The notes beneath the pieces are model-generated. The model was not told the DNA's origin. It made no database searches and was given only the letters and a program-made list of their open reading frames with translations. From positions 1 through 52,739 of the forward strand of contig NZ_NXLW01000014.1 of NCBI RefSeq assembly GCF_003364265.1: a stretch of DNA of 52,739 nt. Direction: 5' to 3'. Origin of the DNA: Helicobacter aurati (GTDB lineage Bacteria > Campylobacterota > Campylobacteria > Campylobacterales > Helicobacteraceae). Within the stretch, counting starts at the first letter, position 1. Each line of letters starts with the position of its first letter. The position numbers were made by a program, and so were the translations under genes. Shown piece by piece: positions 37,165 to 45,538 of the stretch.

Positions 37165-37440
37165 TTGGAATCTATTAAATGAGATTCTTCGGGTATAAAA
37201 CCCTCAAAATGACAAGAGGAATGTTTAGAATGGCAGGTGTGGGCATTTTGAGATTCTTCGCTACGCTCGGAATGACAAAAGGAAATATCAGAATGATAAC
37301 TCTCTATTTTGTCATGTTGAGCATTTGAAAAATGCGAAACATCTCTAAATAGAATTAAATGTAAGGACAGAATTAAAAGAGGATTCTAGGGCAACAGATT
37401 CTTCAGCCTTTTTTGTAAGCCCTAAGACATGATAAGAAAA
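37165..37440. repeat. Interspersed repeat cluster before the toxin-antitoxin pair
   Basis: Three to four copies of the main repeat, with ends such as CGGAATGACAA and TTGTCATGTTGAGCATTTG. The 524-base gap 37033-37556 otherwise shows only the relB promoter region. Confidence 0.7.
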
Positions 37441-37510
37441 TAAATTATTATATTTAGAGCAACGCCTTAAAACATTTGTTAAGAAATTAAATCAATCTTA
37501 ATATTTGTAG

Positions 37511-37516
37511 TATAAT
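37511..37516 (+). promoter_or_regulatory. TATAAT -10 box of the toxin-antitoxin pair
   Basis: GTAGTATAATTCC lies 41 bases before the antitoxin ATG. RelB-type antitoxins often repress such promoters; I see no clear inverted operator. Confidence 0.55.
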
Positions 37517-37556
37517 TCCTTACAAGATTATCTAAAACCCTACAAAAGGATAAAAA

Positions 37557-37835
37557 ATGACTTCTGTTGTTCAATTTAGAATGGATAGTAATGACAAAGA
37601 GATATTAGAAGCGATGCTTAAAGATATGGGATTAGATTTAGGGACAGCCTTTAGAATGTTTGCCGCAAAGGTGCTAAAAACAGGTGAGATTCCCTTTAGC
37701 GTTAGTAGTCAAATAGAGCCTGATACGATATGGACAAAAGAGGATGAGAGGGCATATAAAAAAGCCTTAAAAGAGCTAGAGAGGGGCGAGACTATAAGCT
37801 TAGAGGAGCTTAAAAGGAAATATTGCAATGAATAA
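37557..37835 (+). CDS. RelB/DinJ family antitoxin
   Basis: This 92-aa antitoxin has a ribbon-helix-helix N-terminus (TSVVQFRMDSNDKEILEAML). DLGTAFRMFAAKVLKTGEIPF is the standard DinJ/RelB pattern. The charged C-terminal helix should bind and block the toxin encoded next. It is preceded by AAAGGA. Its last 8 bases overlap the toxin start, so the pair is translationally coupled, typical for type II systems. It probably represses its own promoter at 37511. Confidence 0.9.
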   Translation: MTSVVQFRMDSNDKEILEAMLKDMGLDLGTAFRMFAAKVLKTGEIPFSVSSQIEPDTIWTKEDERAYKKALKELERGETISLEELKRKYCNE

Positions 37836-38055
37836 TGTGCAAACAAGCAAGGAAGTGGATAAGTTTTTAGATAAACACCGCGACCTAGCCCCAAAAATCA
37901 TCAATGCTTTAGAGCAAATCGCACAAAATCCCTATAATAACACTCAAGATACACAAAAGCTACAAGGCAAGGACAATCATTACCGCTTAAGGATTGGCAA
38001 ATACAGAATCCTCTATGAATTAAGGGATAAGCAAATTCTTATTATCTATGCTTAA
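37828..38055 (+). CDS. RelE/ParE-type toxin, C-terminally short
   Basis: This 75-aa protein starts VDKFLDKHRDLAPKIINALEQI and continues to KLQGKDNHYRLRIGKYRILYELRDKQILIIYA, a clear RelE-fold pattern with the basic strand residues. RelE relatives normally go on about 12-15 residues through a G-x-R-x-x-x-Y end that supplies catalytic Arg and Tyr (Arg81 and Tyr87 in E. coli RelE). Here TAA comes first. The toxin may therefore be inactive, altered, or a different subtype. Repeat sequence begins soon after, and an insertion may have removed the end. Confidence 0.8.
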   Translation: MNNVQTSKEVDKFLDKHRDLAPKIINALEQIAQNPYNNTQDTQKLQGKDNHYRLRIGKYRILYELRDKQILIIYA

Positions 38056-39026
38056 GGCAGATTCTAGAGGTGGGATTTATAAGTGAAATTGAATTGTTTT
38101 GCAGATTTTGTTTTATGGGTTTTGCTTTGCGGAATAATTAGATAAAGATAGAGATGATTTATTGAACCAAGCATTCATTTGCAAGGGTAAGAAGCCTATT
38201 TATCAAGAAGTTTTTTGCTGTTGAGTATTTGAAAATGTGAAATATCTCTATTTAAATCTTTATGAGATTCTTTGGCTTTATCTTTAGGATACCCACCCCC
38301 TAACCCCCTCCGCATAGGGAGGGGGGAGGTATAGGAAGTATCCCCCTCGTGTTGGGAGGGAGAAGTATTGGGAATATCCTCTTTGGGGGAAGTTGAGTTG
38401 TCATTCTGAGGTGAAGATGCAGAATCCACTCCTTTGTCATTCTGAGCTTGTGAAACAAGCGAAGAATCTCTATTGGAATCTATTAAATGAGATTCTTCGG
38501 ACATAAAGCCCTCAGAATAACAAGAGGAGGTTTCAGAATAACGATTCTCCTTTTTGTCATGTTGAGCTTACATAGCAAACGAAACATCTCATGAGATTCT
38601 TCGGACATAAAGCCTTAGAATGACTAGGTGGAGAGTCTTCAGAGTGATAAGGAGAGCCCAGCCCATCCCCTTGCGGGAAGAGGCATTCATTATTTCCCCC
38701 TCCCATTGCGGAGGGGGTTAGGGGGAGGGTAATAGATTGAGATTCTTCGGACATAAAGCCCTCAGAATAACAAGAGGAGGTTTCAGAATAACGATTCTCC
38801 TTTTTGTCATGTTGAGCTTACATAGCAAGCGAAACATCTCATGAGATTCTTCGGTCGCACTTCGTGCTTCCTCAGAATGACAAAATGAGGATTGGGATTA
38901 TTCAGTCGTGCTTTGCACTCCTAAGACATGACAAGTTAAATTGTCCTGTTTGCAAGTATGGGCAAAATCCTTGCTGATTGTGCGAGGGCTTGCCCGAAAC
39001 ATCTCATTGGAATCTTATTTAAAATT
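38056..39026. repeat. 970-bp repeat field downstream of the restriction gene
   Basis: No convincing gene. It contains several main-repeat copies, a G/C-rich second repeat (38283-38366, identical to 41066-41149), an inverted variant of it near 38695-38735, and a 117-bp direct repeat (38488-38604 and 38738-38854, one mismatch). Open frames at 38196-38504 and 38557-38754 are repeat translations. Their order of motifs resembles the linker between recognition domains of the restriction protein, so this may be decayed gene sequence. Confidence 0.7.
38283..38366 (+). repeat. 84-bp G/C-rich repeat, copy 1
   Basis: Starts TTTAGGATACCCACCCCCTA and ends GGGAGGGAGAAGT. Identical base for base to 41066-41149, which lies inside the restriction gene. 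Confidence 0.9.
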
Positions 39027-40022
39027 TTAAGCATCACTATTTAAGTATCTCTTAAGAATCTCTTTCTTTTGTTTTTCTATATTCCCCAAATTGGAATCTA
39101 AAAAGCTGATTTTAGCTTCTATGTCCTCAATCACAGAGACGATTTTTTGTTGTGCTTCTAGGGGCGGGAGGGGGATTTGGATTTGCTTTAAAGTTTCAAT
39201 ATTTGCTACATTTTTTAAAGCTATACCATGTGCTTTTTCTTCAAAAGGATTATTTAAATTATCTAAAATTATCTTTAAACTTTTACTAGTTATACTTTCG
39301 CTTTTTATCCTTAATCTTAAAAGTGCTTGATTAATAATTCCTTTCTTAATATTTTCTGGTGCTATTGCAATTTTCCCTATCGTTCCAGAACAGCTTACAA
39401 TTAAATCATTAGGTAAAACTTCAAAGCTTCTCATTGAGTTAAATTTTTCTTGCGTTATATAGTAATACCCTATTTCAAAATTATTATTTATAGCGTGTTG
39501 CTGTTCATAAACTTTATAACCATTTGAAACAAAAATTTCTTTTTTTAAGCTTCCGCCAAATGGTCCCCTTCTAAATTCGCATATTTCTCCGAGCTTTTTA
39601 AGTTTCCAGCCATTTGGTGGCAGAGTAGGGAGGGATTCTAAAAGAGTCTTGTCAAGTTTGGGTGAAGTTAAATTGTCATTCTGAGCTTGTGAAACAAGCG
39701 AAGAATCTCTATTGGAATCTAAGAAATGAGATTCTTCAGTCGTGCTTTGCACTCTTTCAGAATGACGATTCTCCCTTTTGTCATGTTGAGCATTTGAAAA
39801 ATGCGAAACATCTTTATTGGAATCCTTAAGAGATTCTTCGCTACGCTCAGAATGACAATAGGGGGAGGTTTCAGAATGACAAGAATCCCCTTTGTCATGT
39901 TGAGCTTGCATAGCAAGCGAAACATCTCTATTAAAATCTCTATTAGAATTCCCGCAATACATCTTCGCCCTTTCTAGTGCAATTTGCAAGCCATTTTGCC
40001 AAAAGGCTTTTTGAGCAATCAA
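39027..40022 (-). CDS. Third target-recognition domain (HsdS-like), switchable extension of the restriction gene
   Basis: This frame opens 21 bases after the stop of the big restriction gene. It begins with a helical stretch (KAFWQNGLQIALERAKMYCG), passes through three repeat-derived linkers, and then carries one HsdS-type recognition domain (WKLKKLGEICEFRRGPFGG to IPLPPLEAQQKIVSVIEDIE, ending with a coiled coil). It has only a TTG start with no good ribosome site. Reading back in this frame gives KAKIKLILKQIATLIAQ right up to the (GA)7 tract, so it is best seen as the C-terminal part of a longer protein that is out of frame now. A stand-alone S fragment is the alternative. Confidence 0.75.
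   Translation of the reverse strand: MIAQKAFWQNGLQIALERAKMYCGNSNRDFNRDVSLAMQAQHDKGDSCHSETSPYCHSERSEESLKDSNKDVSHFSNAQHDKRENRHSERVQSTTEESHFLDSNRDSSLVSQAQNDNLTSPKLDKTLLESLPTLPPNGWKLKKLGEICEFRRGPFGGSLKKEIFVSNGYKVYEQQHAINNNFEIGYYYITQEKFNSMRSFEVLPNDLIVSCSGTIGKIAIAPENIKKGIINQALLRLRIKSESITSKSLKIILDNLNNPFEEKAHGIALKNVANIETLKQIQIPLPPLEAQQKIVSVIEDIEAKISFLDSNLGNIEKQKKEILKRYLNSDA
39117..39179 (-). repeat. 63-bp direct repeat at recognition-domain ends, copy 1
   Basis: Identical to 40163-40225. It codes for IPLPPLEAQQKIVSVIEDIE at the end of a recognition domain. The shared block could support recombination between domains 2 and 3. Confidence 0.9.
39660..39945 (-). repeat. In-frame interspersed repeats before recognition domain 3
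   Basis: Three main-repeat copies coding segments such as HSERSEESLKDSNKDVS, again stop-free in the frame used by the third recognition domain. Confidence 0.8.
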
Positions 40023-40042
40023 TGTAGCAATCTGCTTTAAGA

Positions 40043-43000
40043 TTAGTTTAATCTTCGCCTTGTCTCTCTCTCTCTCTTGTCGTTGTTTAAGGTTCTATTT
40101 AGAATCTTGGTTTTTTCTTTTTCTAAACTTTCAAGGCTAGAATCAATGCTTGAAATCTTGGATTCTATGTCCTCAATCACAGAGACGATTTTTTGTTGTG
40201 CTTCTAGGGGCGGGAGGGGGATTTGTAGGCTTGAAAATTCTGGAACGGTAAGCTGCGGTATATTAACGCCACTATTTTCAATTGTTGTATTATTGATTAA
40301 AGATTCTAGGAATTTTAAATTTACCAACTCTTTTTTTGGTATCAAAACAATTAATCGCACGATTGGATAAAATGGTTCGAATCTTGCAACCGCATACCCT
40401 ATTGTTCCTCTGGCTGAAACAGTTAAGGAATTTTTTAAAATTGTAGCTTGATTAGTCCATCCGTATAGCCCTTCATTTTGCACCGCATTAGCATAAATTG
40501 GAATTTTACATTCTTGAGTTTTGGTTTCAGAAAATATTTTGGGCTTGTCTCCGCCTGCTGTTAATTTTTCTGCAATTTGTGAAATCCTTACTTTTTCCCA
40601 GCCGTTTGGTGGTGGAGTAGGGAGGGATTCTAAAAGTTTATTCAGTTCTTCCGTGTCTGCGGTATTGTAGTATCGAGATTCTTCGATCTCAAAGTCCTCA
40701 GAATGACAATGTGAGGGGATTTCAGAATGACTAGTTAAATTGTCATGTTGAGCTTGCAAAGCAAGCGAAACATCTCTATTAGAATCCTTAAGAGATTCTT
40801 CGGGCTTGTCGCCCTCAGAATGACAACTAGCAATCAAATCCCAATCAAGCCTTGATTCTAGCTCGTTGATATGGGCTAGAATCAAAGCAATGAGTTCTTC
40901 GATGTTTTGGGGTTTTGGAGATTCTTCAGTCGTGCTTTGCACTCCTAAGACATGACGAGAAGGAGAGGTTTTAAAATGACGACTAGAGCCTAGCTCCTCC
41001 CTGACATGTGTAGGTTGGGGAGGGGTGGAATCTTGTGTTTTGTCTTTTGATTCTAAGGTTGTTATTTTAGGATACCCACCCCCTAACCCCCTCCGCATAG
41101 GGAGGGGGGAGGTATAGGAAGTATCCCCCTCGTGTTGGGAGGGAGAAGTTGAGTTGTCATTCTGAGCTTGTGAAACAAGCGAAGAATCTCTATTGGAATC
41201 TAGGGAATGAGATTCTTCGGGCTTGTCGCCCTCAAAATGACAATCGTCTCCTTTGTCATGTTGAGGCGAAGCCGAAACATCTCTATTAGAATCCTTAAGA
41301 GATTCTTCGCTATGCTCAGAATGATAATATGAGGGTTGGGATTCTTCGGCTAAAGCCTCAGAATGACAAGAGGAGGCTTCAGTTTGACAAGTTGCAACAA
41401 GGGCAAGGGTGGAGTCGATGAGCGTTTGTAAGTCGCTTGATTCTGTGATTTTGCATTTAGATAAAATCGCCTTGATAAGAGTTTGATAGCTCTCAATGCA
41501 GGCTTTAATCAGTTTATATTGCCATTCTACCTTTTCGCATTCGCGGACAATTTGCTTTTGAATCTCTAGGGGAGGGAGTGGGATTTTGAGCTGTGATAAA
41601 TTTGCTCTAGTAATTTGTGGTTGTGCTGAACCTGTAATGACATTTTTAATATTTGCTAGTGGTAAAATGTAAAATAAAAACTTTTTTAAAACTTCTAAAT
41701 TATTTAATGGAGTAATAATCATTGCATTGCCCGTTATCCACGATTCTGGTTCTGTGTAATTTAATGTTCCGCAAGTAGCACCCCTACAAGTCATAGCCAC
41801 TTCTGAATCTTTATGATTAAAATCATCGTAAAATCCTATAACACCATTTGCCCCATAAACCTTATATTTTCCTTTATCTAAAATTTCTTTGCTTGTAATG
41901 GTTTTTGGTTGATACATTTTACAAATAGATTCTAATCTCACCAACTCATATTTACAATTCACAAAGGGGCTAGATGCGTTAGAGGTTTTGCGTAATATTT
42001 TAAGAGGACGAATTGAGTTAAGTGATTCTTCGGTCGCACTTCGTGCTTCCTCAGAATGACAATCGTCTCCTTTGTCATGTTGAGCTTGCAAAGCAAGCGA
42101 AACATCTCTTCTGGAATCTAAGAAATGAGATTCTTCGGGCTTGTCGCCCTCAGAATGACAAGAGAAGTTTTGAGATTCTTCAGTCGTGCTTTGCACTCCT
42201 TCAGAATGACAAGAAGGGGAGGTTTCAGAATGACAAGAGGAATTATCAATTTGAGTAGGATCGTAATAATATTCCGGATTGAGGTTTATTGCTTTGCTAA
42301 AGGTCGCTAAATCAAAGCTTAGTAAAAAGCAGGTTTGGGTATAGATGAGGTATTTTTCTAGCCTTTGGGTTTGGAGCATTTTGCCCCTAAAGGTGCTTTT
42401 AATCGCAAAGGCGATAGTATCCTCTGCGTTGCGATTATCTCTATCGCTTAGTAGTCCCCCTGTTTCTACAAGCCCGTGTCTGCCTTTTGCTTGGCTTATC
42501 GTGTAGCCTAAGAATTTCTTTTGCTCATTATTATCGCTTGGGGCATTGACAATAAGCGTCTTTTGCTTATAGGTTAGGGCAAAAAACTCGAGCTTTTCTC
42601 TCTCAAGCTTTCGCGCAAATTCAAAGAATTTTTCGCTCTTTTGCTTCCCTTGCTCCTCTTTTGGTAGGGCATTAAAGCTCTTTTGTGATTCTAGCTTTTG
42701 AAGCTCACTAGAAGTTTCAAACTCTTTATAAAGCATTGTAAAATATTCATTTTCAAGGCATTTACTATCCAAATCTAAAAAGCATTGATAGATTTCTTTT
42801 GGGATATTTTGTAGCTCTAAATAGCTCTCAAAAATAGCTTTGTCCTCGAAGCCTTCTAGGTCTTTTTCATCTTTTTGGCTAAAAATTGCATCGAGGCTGT
42901 CTTGCAAAAGCTTGATTTTCTTAGGCGGTTCCTCAAATCGCTTGAGAAATAGCACAATCGTGTTTGTCCCTGTCGTCCCAAAGGTCTGATTCCCAAAAGA

Positions 43001-45181
43001 GACGATAGCATAAATCGCAAAATTTGCTAGCAAAATTTCCCTTGTTTTTATCGTGGCTAGGTCGGTGTTGGAGAGGATTGAGCTAGGGAGGATTATGCTT
43101 GCTAGGGCGTTTGGCTTGAGGATATGGGTTAGCCGCTCGACAAAGACATTTTCTATCGCTTTAGAGTTTAGCGAAATATAATCTAGCACTTGGTATTTGA
43201 TAAATTTATCATTGCCTTTTAGCACATTTTTGCTTAGGTGCTGCCTGAAGTCTTTGACAGAATAGGGAGGATTGCTGACTAGAATATCAAAGATTTGTTG
43301 AGTGTCTCCATAAAAATCATTATTGTATTCTAGCCCATCGATACTGCGAATCTTTGCACCATTTGCACCATTTAGTAGCATTGCTACTTGAGTCGTGCGG
43401 GCTAGGCGGTTGTCTTTGTCTATGCCATAGAAATTTTGCGAGATTTGTTCATCGTTGATTTGTTTATTTTGGGATTTGCAATAATCGCTTATCGCGCTTA
43501 CGCCCTCTGTGAGGAAATGCCCAGCTCCGCAGGCGAAATCTAGCACTTTTGGGAAGCTTGCAGATTCAAGATTGATAAAATCTTCAAAAGGCAGGGAGTT
43601 CCAGATAAAGCGCGTGATAGGCACAGGGGTGAAATATCTCCCCTCATCTTCTTTAAAGCCTTCATTTAAAAGCTTCTCAAAAAGCTCTCCTAATAATTGC
43701 TCTTTGCTAGAATAAGAGACTTTATAGGGCGATAAAAGCTCGACTACTTCGACTAGAATTTTGCCATTTTGCTTAAAAAGGTCTTTATTGTGCGTTTCTT
43801 TAAATGAAAAGGCATTGGAAGAAAAAAGCGTGGCTTTAAGCAGCTCTTCCTCAAGCTCCTTTTGCATTCTTTCGCGGTTTTTGCCTATGTAGGTTTGGAT
43901 GGTATTTTTGACAAAATTATCCTCTGTTTTATAAACCTCTTCTTTTAGAAAATCATTCATTCCTTTGATGTATAGCTTAAATATGCGCTCATAGAGGCTA
44001 AAGTAGGTATCGCTAAAGCTTTTGTATTGGAAGTCTAGCTCTTCATCGTCTTTTTTGCTTTGTTCATCGACACATTTGCAAAGAAAGAGGCTAAGGAGCT
44101 TATTAAAGGCGTTTTCTCTATCGCTAATGTTATTGTGGCGCAGAATCTCTCTAAAGGCGGTTGTGATTCTATCGACTTTATCAAAGGGCTTTAGGTCTTT
44201 TTTGAGCAGTGGTTTTATGCCGATTTGATAGGGCATGGAGTTAAAAATAATGTTTGAATCATAGCTTTGTTTGTTATAGGTCTCTTCCCATACGCGAAAG
44301 AAGTCTTTTGTCTCGCTTGCTGCGGCAAAGGTAAGCAGGCTATCATCTTTTTGGCTTAAATCAAGGATATTTTTATCATCTTTGAATTTGATAACTTCCA
44401 TAGAAATTTTGATATTGTCTTGCTTTGTGCTTTCTTGAGTATCATTTTGGTTTGGTGCGGTGTTTTTGGTGTTTTCTTTTGTGGTTTTAGAATCTTGCGT
44501 GCTTTGCAAGTTTTCTGTTTGCAAATCTCCTATTTGTGTGTTCGGGGGGGGCATTTTATTGGTTTTATCTTTTTTGATAGTGCTATTTTCTGCGGGGATA
44601 AAGTCGCTTGCATAGATTGCCAGATATTCTACGCTTCTTGCTTGTGCGGCATAGCTAAAGAGCTGTTTGCCCTCTTCGTTATTAAAAAGGTCTTTTTTGG
44701 CTTGGTCGTATTCTTTGCCTGCGGTTTTGCATTCTATAATGCAATAGACTTCTTTTTCTTGTTTTTCATTTTCTTTAAAAATCGTGATGTCTGCTCTGCC
44801 GCTTTTGCCCGAATGTCCCAGCGTCCAAGTTTTTTCAAGCACCAAATCTTCTGGCTTATAACCCATTTCAAGCAGTCTATGCACGCATTCAAAGACGACA
44901 AAATTTTCATTTTGTGAAAAGTTGCTTGTGGTTTGGCTCTCTTTGATAATTTCTTTAGGGTAGATAAGCTCACCTTTAGTAAAATCCACTTCAAGTGTGC
45001 AGTTGTGTTGCGGGAAGTGCTTGGTGAAGTATGTTGCTTCTTCATATTCATATTCATAGGAATTGGTTGCTTGGGATGTAGAATCCCTATTTGATGTGTT
45101 GGTTGTGCCTTGTTTGCTAGACGTTTGGAAATTGAAATGTAAAAAATATAAAAGAGCTTTAAAATTCTGTTTGTCTATCAT
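40043..45181 (-). CDS. Type IIG-like restriction-modification fusion (nuclease, N6-adenine methylase, two recognition domains)
   Basis: This 1712-aa single-chain enzyme is predicted to methylate and cut DNA. Residues about 90-195 form a PD-(D/E)xK nuclease related to HsdR N-termini (GRADITIF with Asp131, then IIECK with Glu150 and Lys152). A low-complexity linker (about 200-260) follows. The HsdM-like part has DFACGAGHFL near 547 (SAM site) and NPPY near 638 (catalytic). Two HsdS-type recognition domains follow (about 1075-1250 and 1525-1705), each ending IPLPPLE. Linkers near 1000-1060 and 1260-1520 are mostly translated interspersed repeats. A C8 tract interrupts the first linker and a (GA)7 tract lies at the 3' end. 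AGGG precedes the ATG. Confidence 0.88.
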   Translation of the reverse strand: MIDKQNFKALLYFLHFNFQTSSKQGTTNTSNRDSTSQATNSYEYEYEEATYFTKHFPQHNCTLEVDFTKGELIYPKEIIKESQTTSNFSQNENFVVFECVHRLLEMGYKPEDLVLEKTWTLGHSGKSGRADITIFKENEKQEKEVYCIIECKTAGKEYDQAKKDLFNNEEGKQLFSYAAQARSVEYLAIYASDFIPAENSTIKKDKTNKMPPPNTQIGDLQTENLQSTQDSKTTKENTKNTAPNQNDTQESTKQDNIKISMEVIKFKDDKNILDLSQKDDSLLTFAAASETKDFFRVWEETYNKQSYDSNIIFNSMPYQIGIKPLLKKDLKPFDKVDRITTAFREILRHNNISDRENAFNKLLSLFLCKCVDEQSKKDDEELDFQYKSFSDTYFSLYERIFKLYIKGMNDFLKEEVYKTEDNFVKNTIQTYIGKNRERMQKELEEELLKATLFSSNAFSFKETHNKDLFKQNGKILVEVVELLSPYKVSYSSKEQLLGELFEKLLNEGFKEDEGRYFTPVPITRFIWNSLPFEDFINLESASFPKVLDFACGAGHFLTEGVSAISDYCKSQNKQINDEQISQNFYGIDKDNRLARTTQVAMLLNGANGAKIRSIDGLEYNNDFYGDTQQIFDILVSNPPYSVKDFRQHLSKNVLKGNDKFIKYQVLDYISLNSKAIENVFVERLTHILKPNALASIILPSSILSNTDLATIKTREILLANFAIYAIVSFGNQTFGTTGTNTIVLFLKRFEEPPKKIKLLQDSLDAIFSQKDEKDLEGFEDKAIFESYLELQNIPKEIYQCFLDLDSKCLENEYFTMLYKEFETSSELQKLESQKSFNALPKEEQGKQKSEKFFEFARKLEREKLEFFALTYKQKTLIVNAPSDNNEQKKFLGYTISQAKGRHGLVETGGLLSDRDNRNAEDTIAFAIKSTFRGKMLQTQRLEKYLIYTQTCFLLSFDLATFSKAINLNPEYYYDPTQIDNSSCHSETSPSCHSEGVQSTTEESQNFSCHSEGDKPEESHFLDSRRDVSLALQAQHDKGDDCHSEEARSATEESLNSIRPLKILRKTSNASSPFVNCKYELVRLESICKMYQPKTITSKEILDKGKYKVYGANGVIGFYDDFNHKDSEVAMTCRGATCGTLNYTEPESWITGNAMIITPLNNLEVLKKFLFYILPLANIKNVITGSAQPQITRANLSQLKIPLPPLEIQKQIVRECEKVEWQYKLIKACIESYQTLIKAILSKCKITESSDLQTLIDSTLALVATCQTEASSCHSEALAEESQPSYYHSEHSEESLKDSNRDVSASPQHDKGDDCHFEGDKPEESHSLDSNRDSSLVSQAQNDNSTSPSQHEGDTSYTSPLPMRRGLGGGYPKITTLESKDKTQDSTPPQPTHVREELGSSRHFKTSPSRHVLGVQSTTEESPKPQNIEELIALILAHINELESRLDWDLIASCHSEGDKPEESLKDSNRDVSLALQAQHDNLTSHSEIPSHCHSEDFEIEESRYYNTADTEELNKLLESLPTPPPNGWEKVRISQIAEKLTAGGDKPKIFSETKTQECKIPIYANAVQNEGLYGWTNQATILKNSLTVSARGTIGYAVARFEPFYPIVRLIVLIPKKELVNLKFLESLINNTTIENSGVNIPQLTVPEFSSLQIPLPPLEAQQKIVSVIEDIESKISSIDSSLESLEKEKTKILNRTLNNDKRERETRRRLN
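40063..40076 (-). repeat. (GA)7 tract at the end of the restriction gene
   Basis: Seven GA units coding KRERE, nine codons before the stop at 40043. With 6 or 9 units the frame runs into the third recognition domain; with 8 it stops within a few codons. Confidence 0.93.
40163..40225 (-). repeat. 63-bp direct repeat at recognition-domain ends, copy 2
   Basis: Same sequence as 39117-39179, 1046 bases away, at the end of the second recognition domain. Confidence 0.9.
40660..41400 (-). repeat. In-frame interspersed repeats between recognition domains 1 and 2
   Basis: About six main-repeat copies and the 84-bp G/C-rich repeat make up most of a linker of roughly 250 residues between the two recognition domains. 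All are read in the same frame as elsewhere in the gene. Confidence 0.8.
41066..41149 (+). repeat. 84-bp G/C-rich repeat, copy 2, inside the restriction gene
   Basis: Same sequence as 38283-38366. On the minus strand it codes for SPLPMRRGLGGGYPK within a linker of the restriction-modification protein. Confidence 0.9.
42010..42245 (-). repeat. In-frame interspersed repeats, methylase-domain 1 linker
   Basis: About three copies of the main repeat inside the restriction gene, translated as CHSE-rich, EES-rich and SNRD/SRRD-V-S-type segments without stop codons. Confidence 0.8.
44544..44551 (-). repeat. C8 tract in the nuclease-methylase linker
   Basis: Eight G on the plus strand, coding the prolines of KMPPPNTQ at about residues 211-213. 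C7 or C9 would stop translation within about 25 codons and release only the nuclease part. Confidence 0.9.
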
Positions 45182-45289
45182 TGTATTACCCTATAAATTG
45201 TTCTGTTATTGTACCTAACTCTTTATCAATATTTGATAATACGCTCTTTTGCTACGTAGCGTTCATTCATTATTATTGTAAATTTGCAT

Positions 45290-45365
45290 TTCTTCGTTGT
45301 CATTGTGAGTTTGCGCAGCAAATGAAGATCTCTATTTTTAGATTCTTCGCTATGTTCAATAGGGC
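45290..45365. repeat. Degenerate interspersed repeat in divergent gap
   Basis: One worn copy (TTGTCATTGTGAGTTTGC to TTCGCTATGTTCAATAGGGC) in the 357-base gap between the restriction gene and the oxidoreductase operon. The remainder is AT-rich leader sequence. Confidence 0.6.
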
Positions 45366-45538
45366 AACAGGAAGCAAGTGATTCTTTATTTATACTTCAA
45401 AAAATATTAAGAAAAAACTTGAAAATATGAAGTTTTGTAACAATCAAACAAAAAAATCGTTTTTTTCTTTTGATATTTGAGTTTTTAAGCAGAATCAAAA
45501 TATGCTTTATAAAAGATAAAAAATATCAAAGGATAAAA

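Noticed and set aside
38196-38504. 102-codon open frame ending SPLPMRRGLGGGYPK-like sequence
   Set aside because: Composed almost entirely of interspersed repeats; treated as repeat field and possible decayed linker.
38056-39026. CRISPR array
   Set aside because: Repeat units are variable in length and spacing, have inverted ends, and no unique spacers of constant size separate them.
39027-40022. Independent HsdS subunit gene
   Set aside because: Only a TTG start without a ribosome site, and the frame reads back smoothly to the (GA)7 tract, so a switchable C-terminal extension fits better. It is kept as a CDS feature with that caveat.
44420-44917. 165-codon open frame opposite the restriction gene
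   Set aside because: Cys/Phe-rich antisense shadow of the nuclease and linker coding region.
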